From the NCBI RefSeq assembly GCF_029633865.1, contig NC_079213.1:113980730-114044729 (forward strand): 64,000 nt of DNA, in the 5' to 3' direction. This DNA is from Lampris incognitus. Taxonomy: Eukaryota; Chordata; Actinopteri; Lampriformes; Lampridae. The notes under the pieces are model-generated. The model searched no databases and was not told the origin of the DNA. It saw nothing but the letters and a program-made list of their open reading frames with translations. Each line of letters begins with the position of its first letter. The stretch's first letter is position 1. A program made the position numbers and the translations under genes. Of this stretch, positions 1 through 10,399 are shown piece after piece.

Positions 1-1290
1 GTGAAGGAGATGAAGAGATGAAACAGAATGATGGGGGGGGTGAAGGAGACGAAGAGATGAAACAGAATGACGGGGGGGGGGGGGGACGAAGAGATGAAAC
101 AGAATGACGGGGGGGGGGTGAAGGAGATGAAGAGATGAAACAGAATGACGGGGGGGGGGTGAAGGAGATGAAGAGATGAAACAGAATGATGGGGGGGGGT
201 GAAGGAGATGAAGAGATGAAACAGAATGACGGGGGGGGGGTGAAGGAGACGAAGAGATGAAACAGAATGATGGGGGGGGGGTGAAGGAGATGAAGAGATG
301 AAACAGAATGACGGGGGGGGGGGGGGACGAAGAGATGAAACAGAATGACGGGGGGGGGTGAAGGAGATGAAGAGATGAAACAGAATGACGGGGGGGGGGT
401 GAAGGAGATGAAGAGATGAAACAGAATGATGGGGGGGGTGAAGGAGATGAAGAGATGAAACAGAATGACGGGGGGGGGGGGGACGAAGAGATGAAACAGA
501 ATGACGGGGGGGGGGTGAAGGAGATGAAGAGATGAAACAGAATGATGGGGGGGGGTGAAGGAGACGAAGAGATGAAACAGAATGATGGGGGGGGGGTGAA
601 GGAGATGAAGAGATGAAACAGAATGATGGGGGGGGGGTGAAGGAGATGAAGAGATGAAACAGAATGATGGGGGGGGGGTGAAGGAGACGAAGAGATGAAA
701 CAGAATGATGGGGGGGGGGTGAAGGAGACGAAGAGATTAAACAGAATGACGGGGGGGGGGGGTGAAGGAGACGAAGAGATGAAACAGAATGACGGGGGGG
801 GGGTGAAGGAGACGAAGAGATGAAACAGAATGATGGGGGGGGGGTGAAGGAGACGAAGAGATGAAACAGAATGACGGGGGGGGGGGGGACGAAGAGATGA
901 AACAGAATGACGGGGGGGGGGGTGAAGGAGATGAAGAGATGAAACAGAATGATGGGGGGGGGGCAGTGAAGGAGATGAAGAGATGAAACAGAATGATGGG
1001 GGGGGGGTGAAGGAGACGAAGAGATGAAACAGAATGATGGGGGGGGGGTGAAGGAGATGAAGAGATGAAACAGAATGATGGGGGGGGGGTGAAGGAGATG
1101 AAGAGATGAAACAGAATGATGGGGGGGGGGGTGAAGGAGACGAAGAGATGAAACAGAATGATGGGGGGGGGTGAAGGAGATGAAGAGATGAAACAGAATG
1201 ATGGGGGGGGGGCAGTGAAGGAGATGAAGAGATGAAACAGAATGATGGGGGGGGGGTGAAGGAGACGAAGAGATGAAACAGAATGACGGG
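1..1290. repeat. G-run minisatellite, about 40-bp unit, ~32 copies
   Basis: Tandem copies of a purine-rich unit (GAAGGAGAYGAAGAGATGAA then ACAGAATGAYG) each end in a run of 8-14 G. Unit length varies mainly through the G run, and some units have lost the GAAGGAGA part. The array is cut by the window start and ends near 1290, where the sequence turns unique. All G runs lie on the plus strand, so G-quadruplex formation is possible. No protein is expected from it. Confidence 0.95.
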
Positions 1291-1435
1291 GAGCCAGAAG
1301 AGAAGAAAGTCGGGGTTAAAAGACCAAAAGAATGAAACAAAGAAAGGAAAAGGGAGCTTTTAAAGATGTGAAACAAAGACAATGGACATGCACAAGTTGG
1401 ACATGTGTCACGCAGGCTTCCTGTCCACACATTAA

Positions 1436-2334
1436 CCTCTTTAACCCTACATTAACTCTACATTAACCTACATTAACTCTACATTAACCTCTTTAACCCT
1501 ACATTAACCCTACATTAACCTACATTAACCTCTTTAACCCTACATTAACCTCTTTAACCCTACATTAACCTACATTAACCCTACATTAACTCTACATTAA
1601 CCTCTTTAACCCTACATTAACCCTACATTAACTCTACATTAACCCTACATTAACCCTACATTAACTCTACTTTAACCCTACATTAACCCTACATTAACCC
1701 TACATTAACTCTACATTAACCCTACATTAACCCTACATTAACCTCTTTAACCCTACATGAACCTTACATTAACCTCTTTAACCCTACATTAACCTACATT
1801 AACCTCCTTAACCCTACATTAACTCTACATTAACCTCTTTAACCCTACATTAACCTCTTTAACCCTACACGAACCCTACATTAACCTACATTAACCTCTT
1901 TAACCCTACATTAACTCTACATTAACCCTACATTAACCTACATTAACCTCTTTAACCCTACATTAACCTACATTAACCTCTTTAACCCTACATTATCTCT
2001 ACATTAACCTACATTAACCTCTTTAACCCTACATAAACCTACATTAACCCTACATTAACCCTACATTAACCTCTTTAACCCTACATTAACTCTACATTAA
2101 CCTCTTTAACTCTACATTAACCCTACATTAACCTACATCAACTCTACATTAACCTACATCAACTCTACATTAACCTACATCAACTCTACATTAACTCTAC
2201 ATTAACCTCTTTAACCCTACATTAACTTCTTTAACCCTACATTAACTTCTTTAACCCTACATTAACTTCTTTAACCCTACATTAACCTCTTTAACCCTAC
2301 ATTAACCTCTTTAACCCTACATTAACCTCTTTTC
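1436..2334. repeat. Telomere-like degenerate array (ACATTAACCCT)n
   Basis: Short 10-12-bp units alternate among ACATTAACCCT, ACATTAACTCT, ACATTAACCT and CTTTAACCCT. The cores TTAACCCTA resemble the vertebrate telomere repeat (CCCTAA) with a spacer, but no true (CCCTAA)n run is present. The array shows higher-order mixing of unit types. No gene is seen in it. Confidence 0.93.
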
Positions 2335-2387
2335 AAAACATACATTTAATAGCTAGTATCTAAGAGACATTAGGCGATGCTATGAAC

Positions 2388-2690
2388 ATACCTACTACCA
2401 CCACCACCACTACTACTACTACTACTACTTTCGGCTGCTCCCGTTAGGGGGCGCCACAGCGGATCATCCGTTTCCATGTCTTCCTGTCCTCTGCATCTTC
2501 CTCTGTCACACCAGCCACCTGCATGTCCTCCCTCACCACATCCATAAACCTCCTCTTTGGCCTTCCTCTTCTCCTCTTCCCTGGCAGCTCCATATTCAGC
2601 ATCCTTCTCCCTATATACCCAGTATCTCTCCTCCACACATGTCCACACCATCTCAATCTTGTCTCCAAACCGTCCAACCTGAGCTGTCTG
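2388..2690 (-). mobile_element. RTE-like non-LTR retrotransposon, 3' end fragment
   Basis: Reading on the minus strand, the frame gives RLRWCGHVWRRD, then [20 protein letters not shown] and a final RCGAP, the conserved C-terminal tail of a fish RTE-like reverse transcriptase. A short 3' end (CTAACGGGAGCAGCCGAAA) and a (TAG)n/(TGG)n microsatellite tail follow at 2391-2430. Similar ends occur at 5865-6300, 49640-50036 and 56830-58395. The copy is 5'-truncated and not functional. The clade is assigned by resemblance and is less certain than the LINE call. Confidence 0.8.
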
Positions 2691-2699
2691 TCTAATACA

Positions 2700-2985
2700 C
2701 TTCCAACCTCAGCTGGAAATGTGGCAGCAGAACCCGCTGCAGCTGCAGGTTAAACGGGACTAATGAAACACTCAGTGCTGACTGGCTCTGAAAGACTCTA
2801 TTTCACTGTTAAGGCTACAAACAACCCATAATGCAATATTCTGTAAAATACCGTAGTTACTCTGGTACTCTCTCCATTCAAAAGGCAAGCACGTTACCAA
2901 AAAATATATTTATAAGCTAAAAGGATAACCAAGTCAAAACAGCTAGGCAACAAGAAATATTCAAGGACACACTAGGTGGAAAACA
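2700..2985. other. No recognised feature
   Basis: Unique-looking sequence between the RTE fragment and the 95-bp satellite. I see no exon, motif or repeat that I can name. Confidence 0.5.
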
Positions 2986-4985
2986 GCTACAGCTAGAATA
3001 AGATCCCACTAGATCCCACCAGGAACCAGCAGCAGACCTATAGAGAAAAGGACTAATACTCCAGCAGCTAGAATAAGACAGGTACAGCTAGAATAAGATC
3101 CCACTAGATCCCACCAGGAACCAGCAGCAGACCTATAGAGAAAAGGACTAATACTCCAGCAGCTAGAATAAGACAGGTACAGCTAGAATAAGATCCCACT
3201 AGATCCCACCAGGAACCAGCAGCAGACCTATAGAGAAAAGGACTAATACTCCAGCAGCTAGAATAAGACAGGTACAGCTAGAATAAGATCCCACTAGATC
3301 CCACCAGGAACCAGCAGCAGACCTATAGAGAAAAGGACTAATACTCCAGCAGCTAGAATAAGACAGGTACAGCTAGAATAAGATCCCACTAGATCCCACC
3401 AGGAACCAGCAGCAGACCTATAGAGAAAAGGACTAATACTCCAGCAGCTAGAATAAGACAGGTACAGCTAGAATAAGATCCCACTAGATCCCACCAGGAA
3501 CCAGCAGCAGACCTATAGAGAAAAGGACTAATACTCCAGCAGCTAGAATAAGACAGGCACAGCTAGAATAAGATCCCACTAGATCCCACCAGGAACCAGC
3601 AGCAGACCTATAGAGAAAAGGACTAATACTCCAGCAGCTAGAATAAGACAGGTACAGCTAGAATAAGATCCCACTAGATCCCACCAGGAACCAGCAGCAG
3701 ACCTATAGAGAAAAGGACTAATGCTCCAGCAGCTAGAATAAGACAGGTACAGCTAGAATAAGATCCCACTAGATCCCACCAGGAACCAGCAGCAGACCTA
3801 TAGAGAAAAGGACTAATACTCCAGCTGCTAGAATAAGACAGGTACAGCTAGAATAAGATCCCACTAGATCCCACCAGGAACCAGCAGCAGACCTATAGAG
3901 AAAAGGACTAATGCTCCAGCAGCTAGAATAAGACAGGTACAGCTAGAATAAGATCCCACTAGATCCCACCAGGAACCAGCAGCAGACCTATAGAGAAAAG
4001 GACTAATACTCCAGCAGCTAGAATAAGACAGGTACAGCTAGAATAAGATCCCACTAGATCCCACCAGGAACCAGCAGCAGACCTATAGAGAAAAGGACTA
4101 ATACTCCAGCAGCTAGAATAAGACAGGTACAGCTAGAATAAGATCCCACTAGATCCCACCAGGAACCAGCAGCAGACCTATAGAGAAAAGGACTAATACT
4201 CCAGCAGCTAGAATAAGACAGGTACAGCTAGAATAAGATCCCACTAGATCCCACCAGGAACCAGCAGCAGACCTATAGAGAAAAGGACTAATGCTCCAGC
4301 AGCTAGAATAAGACAGGTACAGCTAGAATAAGATCCCACTAGATCCCACCAGGAACCAGCAGCAGACCTATAGAGAAAATGACTAATACTCCAGCAGCTA
4401 GAATAAGACAGGTACAGCTAGAATAAGATCCCACTAGATCCCACCAGGAACCAGCAGCAGACCTATAGAGAAAAGGACTAATACTCCAGCAGCTAGAATA
4501 AGACAGGTACAGCTAGAATAAGATCCCACTAGATCCCACCAGGAACCAGCAGCAGACCTATAGAGAAAAGGACTAATACTCCAGCAGCTAGAATAAGACA
4601 GGTACAGCTAGAATAAGATCCCACTAGATCCCACCAGGAACCAGCAGCAGACCTATAGAGAAAAGGACTAATACTCCAGCAGCTAGAATAAGACAGGTAC
4701 AGCTAGAATAAGATCCCACTAGATCCCACCAGGAACCAGCAGCAGACCTATAGAGAAAAGGACTAATACTCCAGCAGCTAGAATAAGACAGGTACAGCTA
4801 GAATAAGATCCCACTAGATCCCACCAGGAACCAGCAGCAGACCTATAGAGAAAAGGACTAATACTCCAGCAGCTGGAATAAGACAGGTACAGCTAGAATA
4901 AGATCCCACTAGATCCCACCAGGAACCAGCAGCAGACCTATAGATAAAAGGACTAATACTCCAGCAGCTGGAATAGGACTGGTAG
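2986..4985. repeat. 95-bp satellite, ~21 copies, highly homogeneous
   Basis: The unit begins GGTACAGCTAGAATAAGATC and recurs exactly every 95 bp (for example at 3081, 3176 and 3271). Copies differ by only isolated substitutions (GCACAG for GTACAG, ATGCTCC for ATACTCC, AGCTGG for AGCTAG), mostly near the right end. The unit also contains an internal short duplication, CAGCTAGAATAAGA, present twice per repeat. Such homogeneity implies recent amplification or gene-conversion-like turnover. It is non-coding. Confidence 0.96.
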
Positions 4986-4999
4986 CAACTTGTTAAGCA

Positions 5000-5400
5000 A
5001 GAAAGGGGATACTTACTCCATGCTAGATGAGCCAGCAATTCAGAATCACCCCAGAAGTTAAAATGCACACACTCCAGAAGAGTGTCGGCCTAGGAAGATA
5101 CTGCACAGGACCCTTAAACTCTCTGGCCTCTGGTAGAGGACCTGAGCTTGGGGAAGACACACGCCACGTGAAAAAGGGTGAGAGGGAGATTGTTTATACA
5201 ACGCTGAAATTTGTGATTATTTCCCTTAAAGGTGCAGTGTGTAATTCTGCCTTAGTGCTGCCCTCTACTGTTCAGATATGTGAGTTACAACTTGGCAAAT
5301 CAACGTAGACACGTGGCTCAACCCCTCCTCAAGCAGGCAAGACAAACTATTCAATAGAAATCCAAAGGAGTTGAATCAAGTGCAACTGGACTTGGTATAT
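5000..5400. other. Unassigned sequence with a probable dispersed repeat
   Basis: No exon is recognised. The part around 5220-5290 (minus strand: ACAGTAGAGGGCAGCACTAA followed by a stretch reading GCAGAATTACACACTGCACC) looks like a dispersed fish repeat, but I cannot name a family. Confidence 0.35.
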
Positions 5401-5402
5401 AT

Positions 5403-5600
5403 CCGTGAAGACGTTTCGCCTCTCATCCAAGAGGCTTCCTCAGTTCATGCCTTTCTGCCTAGACCAAGCTAGTCTGACTGGCTGCTGATGAGACTCAGAA
5501 TTTATCCTCTAGGAGGCGTTGTCAGAGCTATTGATATGCAAAGAGCCACGCATATCAATAGCTCTGATAACGACTCCTAGAGGATAAACATACCTACGAT
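5403..5600. repeat. Dispersed repeat with an imperfect inverted repeat
   Basis: A block starting GTGAAGACGTTTCGCCTCTC is followed by two inverted arms of about 36 bp (5503-5545 and 5548-5592). The arms pair TTTATCCTCTAGGAGGCGTT...GCTATTGATATG with CATATCAATAGCTCTGATAA...GAGGATAAA. A snap-back structure is therefore possible. The element type is not identified. Confidence 0.55.
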
Positions 5601-5735
5601 GTGCACGGCCTCTTTAAACCAGATGTGCAACACAAATTGTAAATACACATGCAACTGCTGAATACTGGTTACAAATTATCATTATTGTTATAATTATAAC
5701 ATAAATATATAATTTAGTATATAATTATATACCCA

Positions 5736-5816
5736 TCCATCCACTCATTATCCTAACTGCTTATCCTGCTGTCAGGGTCACGGGGATGCTGGAGCCTATC
5801 CCAGCATAATTGATGA
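5736..5816 (-). mobile_element. V-SINE/Mermaid-like SINE, 3' fragment
   Basis: The plus strand reads CCATCCATCCACTCATTATC, then GGATGCTGGAGCCTATCCCA. This is the 3' tail and adjacent body of the tRNA-derived SINE seen whole at 36986-37410. The tRNA-like head is missing. Confidence 0.7.
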
Positions 5817-5864
5817 ATAGATATGTTTAGGATATATTAGGATACAATATATAAACCTAAGTTT

Positions 5865-6300
5865 GGAGACAGTGGCACTGATGAAAAGACAGGAGGTGGA
5901 GCTGGAGGTGGCAGAGTTGAAGATGATAAGATTTTCATGGGAGTGATGAAGAAGGACAGGATTAGGGACGAGTATATTAGAGGGACAGCTCAGGTTGGAC
6001 GGTTTGGAGACAAAGCAAGAGAGACAAGACTGAGATGGTTTGGACATGTGTGGAGGAGAGATGCTGGGTATACTGGGAGAAGGATGCTGAATATGGAGCT
6101 GCCGGGGAAGAGAAGGAGAGGAAGGCCAAAGAGGAGGTTTATGGATGTGGTGAGGGAGGACATGCAGGTGGCTGGTGTGACAGAGGAAGATGCAGAGGAC
6201 AGGAAGAGATGGAAACGGATGATCTGCTGTGGCGCCCCCTAACGGGAGCAGCCAAAAGTAGTAATAGTAGTAGTAGTAGTAGGAGTAGTAGTATATTGAA
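5865..6300 (+). mobile_element. RTE-like non-LTR retrotransposon, 3' end
   Basis: The plus-strand frame reads VALMKRQEVELEVAELKM, then a frameshift, then [57 protein letters not shown] and a closing CCGAP. This is the C-terminal tail of the reverse transcriptase ORF. A (TAG)n/(AGT)n tail follows at 6257-6295. The copy is 5'-truncated and frameshifted. Confidence 0.82.
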
Positions 6301-6333
6301 AACAAAATAAAACACATCCCTCTCAACTTCAGC

Positions 6334-6555
6334 TCAATTTACAGCACATCTTTGCTGCAACACTTCTTTACATGGCTCAGTGAGCAGTACCAGCTCTACT
6401 GGACTAGAGGCTCTCTGCATCCCAGTCTGTACTTTCCTTTCTAAAATTTGGCTGAACTGATGTAGCTCGTGTCCCCAGTCGTCAATATTTGATTCATTCA
6501 ATCGAGCAAATGAAAACAGAGCTGTCTCTTTCAGAAATGCAACACTACTTCGGGT
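6334..6555 (-). other. Unrecognised 73-codon open segment
   Basis: The minus strand stays open for 73 codons before a TGA at 6334-6336 and has no ATG near its start. Its predicted residues include SFARLNESNIDDWGHELHQF and SSPVELVLLTEPCKEVLQQR. Composition is balanced and unlike the neighbouring repeats. It could be the last exon of a decayed gene or part of an unrecognised transposon. I do not assign a function. Confidence 0.25.
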
Positions 6556-6781
6556 TTAGGATGCTATTCATTATGTCACAGTTTGTCTTTGAAAACCATC
6601 TGTTAAGCTCATTGAGCATCTGATGAATGAGGGGGTGGGAAAAGGCTGTGTGAAACCTGTCCTTATCTGGTTCTGACTCTCTCTGACCAACAGTAGTCAG
6701 TACACAGGGTTCCATGGCCTTGTTTGTCGTTTTGCAGCTGGCTCTATGGCAGTATCACATTGCTCAGAAATGTTCACACTT

Positions 6782-7190
6782 GGGCATCCGGGTGGTGTGG
6801 CGGTCTGTTCTGTTGCCAACCAACGTGGGGATCCCGGTTCGAATCCCCGTGTTGCCTCCGGCTTGGTCGGGCGTCCCTACAGACACAATTGGCCGTGCCT
6901 GTGGGTGGAAGGCCGGATGTGGGTATGTGTCCTGGTCACTGCACTAGCGCCTCCTCTGGTCGGTCAGGGCGCCTGTTTGGGGGGGGGGACACTGGGGGGA
7001 ACAGTGTGATCCTCCCACACACCACGTTCGCCTGGCGAAAGTGCTCACCCTCAGGTGAAAAGAAGTGGCTGGCGACTCATGTCTCGGAGGAGACGTGGTC
7101 GTCTGCAGCCCTTCCCGGATCGGCAGAGGGGGTGGAGCAGCGATCAGGAAGGTTCGGGAGAGTGGAGTAATTGGCCGGTGTCACTTAATC
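6782..7190 (+). mobile_element. SINE family A (tRNA-derived), full-length-like copy
   Basis: The head carries an A-box-like stretch (GGTGTGGCGGTCTG) and a perfect B box (GGTTCGAATCC near 6836). The family body follows: ACAGACACAATTGGCCGTG, CTAGCGCCTCCTCTGGTCGG, GGTGAAAAGAAGTGGCTGG and the GTGGAGCAGCGA region. It matches the intronic copies in thop1 but lies in the opposite orientation. Confidence 0.85.
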
Positions 7191-7199
7191 ACGGGAGTT

Positions 7200-7520
7200 C
7201 TCTTGGTGCACCTTCGTACATCCCTCCTCATATAGTTAGCCGTGTAGGGTGGACATATGACCCAGATGTGAACCCAGTTTTTCTAGGAAGGAGAAGAACT
7301 CTACCTCTGGAACAGCTTTGACTGTATCTACTAAACTGCATTTAGACAGTGGGCACTGCAATGGATGTGAAAGGCATTATTTCACTTGCTCTCTGATTCT
7401 AGCCTGGACCCCTGAATGCTTAGCACTCATGACGGCAGCACCGTCACATGCCTGGCCTTCTAGAGCACGACTTTCCAATATGTGGATCGTTTTTCAGTAA
7501 GCCCTGCTGCATCTAGCCTC
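7200..7520. other. No recognised feature
   Basis: No repeat or exon that I can name lies between SINE A and the hAT transposase remnant. Confidence 0.4.
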
Positions 7521-7529
7521 TCAGCAGAT

Positions 7530-8175
7530 TCAGAACGGAGAAAACTCTCCTGGATAGCTCCAAACAGTACCTGAGTACTGGAGGAATCTGGTCTGTTTTT
7601 TTACAACTTTTGTTTCATCTGCCATGATGCTGAAGACTTCCCTGTTTTTCACTTCTTCTGTAATTTCGGTTCGAACCATGTCTGCTAAACCATCCCGAAC
7701 CTCATCCTGAATGGTTTTGCTTGTGTACCTTGCAATATGAATGAAAGTCAACCTTTTTTTAACAGTTTTGTCACGGTGGGCAGTTGTCTGTAGAATTGCC
7801 ATGAAGTTCCCTTAATTATCGGAGACTGAAGCATCATTGTGTCCTCTTTGAGCAATGCAGTAAGTGGTAGCACGTCCCATATTGTTTTTATATAATCCCG
7901 ATTTCCTCTAACCTGTTTCTGTTCCTTGTTTGGGACATTTGCCAGTGTTGCATTAGGTGTTACAGCTCTCTGATAGTCCCTCCATGCAATCATTGCTTGT
8001 TTGTGCTGCTCAGACTTGGCAGGGATTGCAAAACCCTCCCCTCTGTAGGTTGTTTTCTTACAGTTTTTGAATCCGGATGGTGACTCAAATACCGTGTCTG
8101 TGCTATTAGGAGAGCTAAAAAAGATTGGTTCAACATCACAAACCTGATGGTGCAGGGCTTGTGGATGCACGTGTA
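7530..8175 (-). pseudogene. hAT-type transposase remnant (DUF4371/ZMYM1-like region)
   Basis: Two overlapping minus-strand frames read NRDYIKTIWDVLPLTALLKE, then (shifted) RYTSKTIQDEVRDGLADMV, EITEEVKNREVFSIMADET. The order matches the region ahead of the catalytic core in fish hAT transposases annotated as zinc finger MYM-type or TTF-type proteins. MADET corresponds to the conserved (I/M)ADE(T/A) segment. The frame shifts near 7800, and the zinc finger and most of the catalytic domain are missing. The copy is dead. Confidence 0.75.
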
Positions 8176-8303
8176 TCCTCTGGCTGTCTCACTCTGCTTG
8201 TATGTCACCCTCAGCCTCACTCTCCGGATCTTCATCTGTCTCTCCTCCCTGCTCTCTGCCCTCACTTTGAAAACCAGTCTCTCCAACCAACAAGTAATAA
8301 CAA

Positions 8304-8440
8304 TCAATCCATCCATTATCCAAGCCGCTTATCCCAATCAGGGTGGTGGGATGCTGGAGCCTATCCCAGCAGTCATTGGGCGGCAGGCGGGGAGACACCC
8401 TGGACAGGCCGACAGTCCATCACAGGGCCGACACATGGTC
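8304..8440 (-). mobile_element. V-SINE/Mermaid-like SINE, 3' fragment
   Basis: The plus strand carries ATCCATCCATTATCCAAGCC, then GATGCTGGAGCCTATCCCAG and GGAGACACCCTGGACAGGCC. The tRNA-like head is missing. Confidence 0.8.
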
Positions 8441-8720
8441 CTTCCCATGTGCCAATTCCACAAGGAAACAAACACTTAGCAGGCAAGGACACCGGTCCTC
8501 AGACTATCATGTTAACCAGCTACCAGCTAACTGTTTCCCTTTTATTTACACGGCACTTTCCTCAAACGAACTGCTTCACAAAAAATATGAAACCAGACGA
8601 GGCAAAAACAAGAGTAAGACCAACCAAACAAGTAAGAGCAAAAACAAAAACAGCACAAATAGAAACAAATATCAAACATTAGCAAATAATAAGATTATGA
8701 GATGCATAATCTTTTGAGAG

Positions 8721-8852
8721 CTACCAAAGCGGCTCAACAATGAAAATGTTCAGCATTCCGAAGGGGCCACGTGACCCCTTTGGAATGCTGAACATTTTGC
8801 TCCCGTCCTTGTGGCGGTTTGTGCAGTTTATTGCACAACAACAGCGCGTCAT
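8721..8852 (-). pseudogene. THAP-domain N-terminus remnant
   Basis: From an ATG at 8850-8852 the minus strand reads MTRCCCAINCTNRHKDGSKM followed by FSIPKG. This resembles the start of a C2CH THAP zinc finger: Met, the first Cys pair with a four-residue spacer, then the phenylalanine and proline of the loop. After PKG the sequence runs into an inverted copy of its own last codons (palindrome at about 8740-8796), which destroys the domain. THAP fingers occur in host transcription factors and in P-element or Kolobok-type transposases. A transposon origin is my inference. Confidence 0.55.
8740..8796. repeat. Near-perfect palindrome inside the THAP remnant
   Basis: Two arms of about 27 bp (AAAATGTTCAGCATTCCGAA with GGGGCCAC, and its reverse complement) meet at a CACGTG-containing centre near 8768-8772. 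One A/G difference separates the arms, so the inversion is recent. Confidence 0.85.
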
Positions 8853-9061
8853 CCCTGCTGTATCTGAGCTGTCTTGGTTAAAACCTCTGCGGTGTAGCTG
8901 CGTTCTGCCCCCTAGTGGCGCACGCATCTCTGATGACGCTGCACGGAAACCCTCCTACAGCAAAACCTCCTATAGCAAACACGATGGAGACGAATGCACA
9001 GCATGCCATCACCTCAGGCTACGCCTGCATGAAGCGAGAAATGTTCTTCCAAACTCTATCG

Positions 9062-9185
9062 CAAAGTATGAACCCTTCCATCCACCCTTCCATCCATCCA
9101 TCCACCCTTCGATCCATCCATCCACCTTTCCATCCTTCCATCCATCCACCCTTCCATCCATCGTCTTAACCGCTTATCCTGCTCT
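9062..9185. repeat. (ATCC)n-rich tract with a SINE tail fragment
   Basis: Imperfect CATCCATC repeats end at 9150-9185 in CGTCTTAACCGCTTATCCTG, the 3' end of the V-SINE-like family. The tract is probably an expanded SINE tail. Confidence 0.75.
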
Positions 9186-9423
9186 CACGTGTAACTTCTT
9201 CTTCACGCTATGTACCGCGCGTTACGTTACAAGGTTCGTTACGTTGTCGTTAGCGTTATTAAGCTTCTCTTCTGTTAGCATTTGCTATATTTTCCAATGT
9301 TAAATGGTTGCTTCCTCAAAAGTAAAATCAGCTAGATTTTAATAATCTACTTTTCCAACCGCACCACTTTTAGCATACGCGCTAAACGGCTAATCCCACC
9401 GGCGTGGCCGTACGCGAAAGGGT

Positions 9424-9535
9424 TAATGCAGGCTAACCGTTAGCTACCGGCTAACCGTTAGCTGCAGCTGCTAACGGCTAGCTGTAGCTACCGGTTAGCT
9501 GTAGCTACCGTTAGCTGTAGCAGTTTACGCTGGCT
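9424..9535. repeat. Cryptic GCTAAC/GTTAGC repeat
   Basis: Interspersed GTTAGCT, GCTAACCG and CTGTAGCTACC words in both orientations form a self-complementary, low-complexity stretch. Confidence 0.75.
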
Positions 9536-9539
9536 GCTA

Positions 9540-9795
9540 TTAAGCTAACTAGTCAACAACAGCTCCTGACCGGAAGTCTTACCTCGTAACGGCTGAACAA
9601 ATAAAGACGTTTTTTCGCGGCAGTCTCGCAGCGTTCAGCTTTGATTCCTGCTTCCGGTCAGCGCCGACCGCTGGTTGGTAGCCCGCTTCCTCTCGCGCTT
9701 CAGCCAGCCAGTGGCGGTGTACCGCTCTAAGGGATCCGACTAGAATGTTGAGCCACAATTGTTCCGCCTTTCGCGTCAGCGCCATATCGTCGCAA
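9540..9795. other. CpG-containing unique stretch
   Basis: This segment has more CpG than its surroundings (for example TTTTTTCGCGGC and CTCTCGCGCTTC). It could be a decayed promoter or transposon interior. I see no ORF or splice sites that settle it. Confidence 0.25.
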
Positions 9796-10389
9796 CCCAG
9801 ACAGCCATCCGCATGTGGGCCACTTCGGGCGGCACTGATGCGGCACTGCTGGTCTTCTTCTGGCCCTGACAAACTGGATGTGAGCCTGAAGCGGCCCACT
9901 TGTATAACAGCAAATATGGCCCAAATATGCCAAATCACATGTGGGTCTTTTCTGGCAAAGATGCGGTGCTCTGGGCAACATGTGGTCTGGACCCGTCCCA
10001 CACCCGACACTTCCTCCGGCCCACATCCCGCGTGGGATGATGGCACTTGGGCGGTCCGCTCCTGTTTGCCAGATCTGGGCCAGAACCAAGCCATAGCCAT
10101 GCTGCATGTGCCACATGTTTGCCAAAGGTGGCCATATTTGTTTTGTGATATTTGGGCCATATTCACCATTTACCACACGGGCCACTTCAGGGTCACATCC
10201 AGACCACATGTTGCCCAGAGCACCGCAGCTTTGCCAAAAAAGGCCCACATGTGATTTGGCATATTTGGGCCACATATGCTGTTATACATGTGGGCCACTT
10301 CAGGCTCACATCCATTTTGTCAGGGCCAGAAGAAGGCCATCAGTGCCGCATCACTGCCTGAAGTGGCCCACATGCGGATGCTGTCTGGG
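9796..10389. mobile_element. Foldback-type MITE with ~190-bp inverted arms
   Basis: The left end CCCAGACAGCCATCCGCATG mirrors the right end CATGCGGATGCTGTCTGGG. Long imperfect inverted arms follow on both sides (about 9796-9985 and 10200-10389), sharing GGCCACTTC, CAGTGCCGCAT, CAAATATG and GTGCTCTGGGCAACATGTGG. Smaller copies of GCCCACATG and GTGGGCC sit in the middle. No transposase is visible and target-site duplications are unclear, so the superfamily is not assigned. Confidence 0.75.
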
Positions 10390-10399
10390 ATCCAGCACA

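Noticed and set aside
1436..2334. True interstitial telomere
   Set aside because: No uninterrupted TTAGGG/CCCTAA run; only a telomere-like core in an 11-bp unit.
1..5000. Regular direct repeats resembling a CRISPR array
   Set aside because: Units are contiguous tandem copies without unique spacers, in a vertebrate genome with no cas genes.
6782..6860. tRNA gene (A and B boxes)
   Set aside because: The tRNA-like head continues into a roughly 430-bp SINE body present in many copies, so it is a retroposon, not a tRNA gene. The same applies to the heads near 24686, 31515, 37410 and 55094.
8125..8717. 185- and 124-residue plus-strand frames
   Set aside because: They run through hAT remnant antisense, a SINE fragment and low-complexity lysine-rich sequence.
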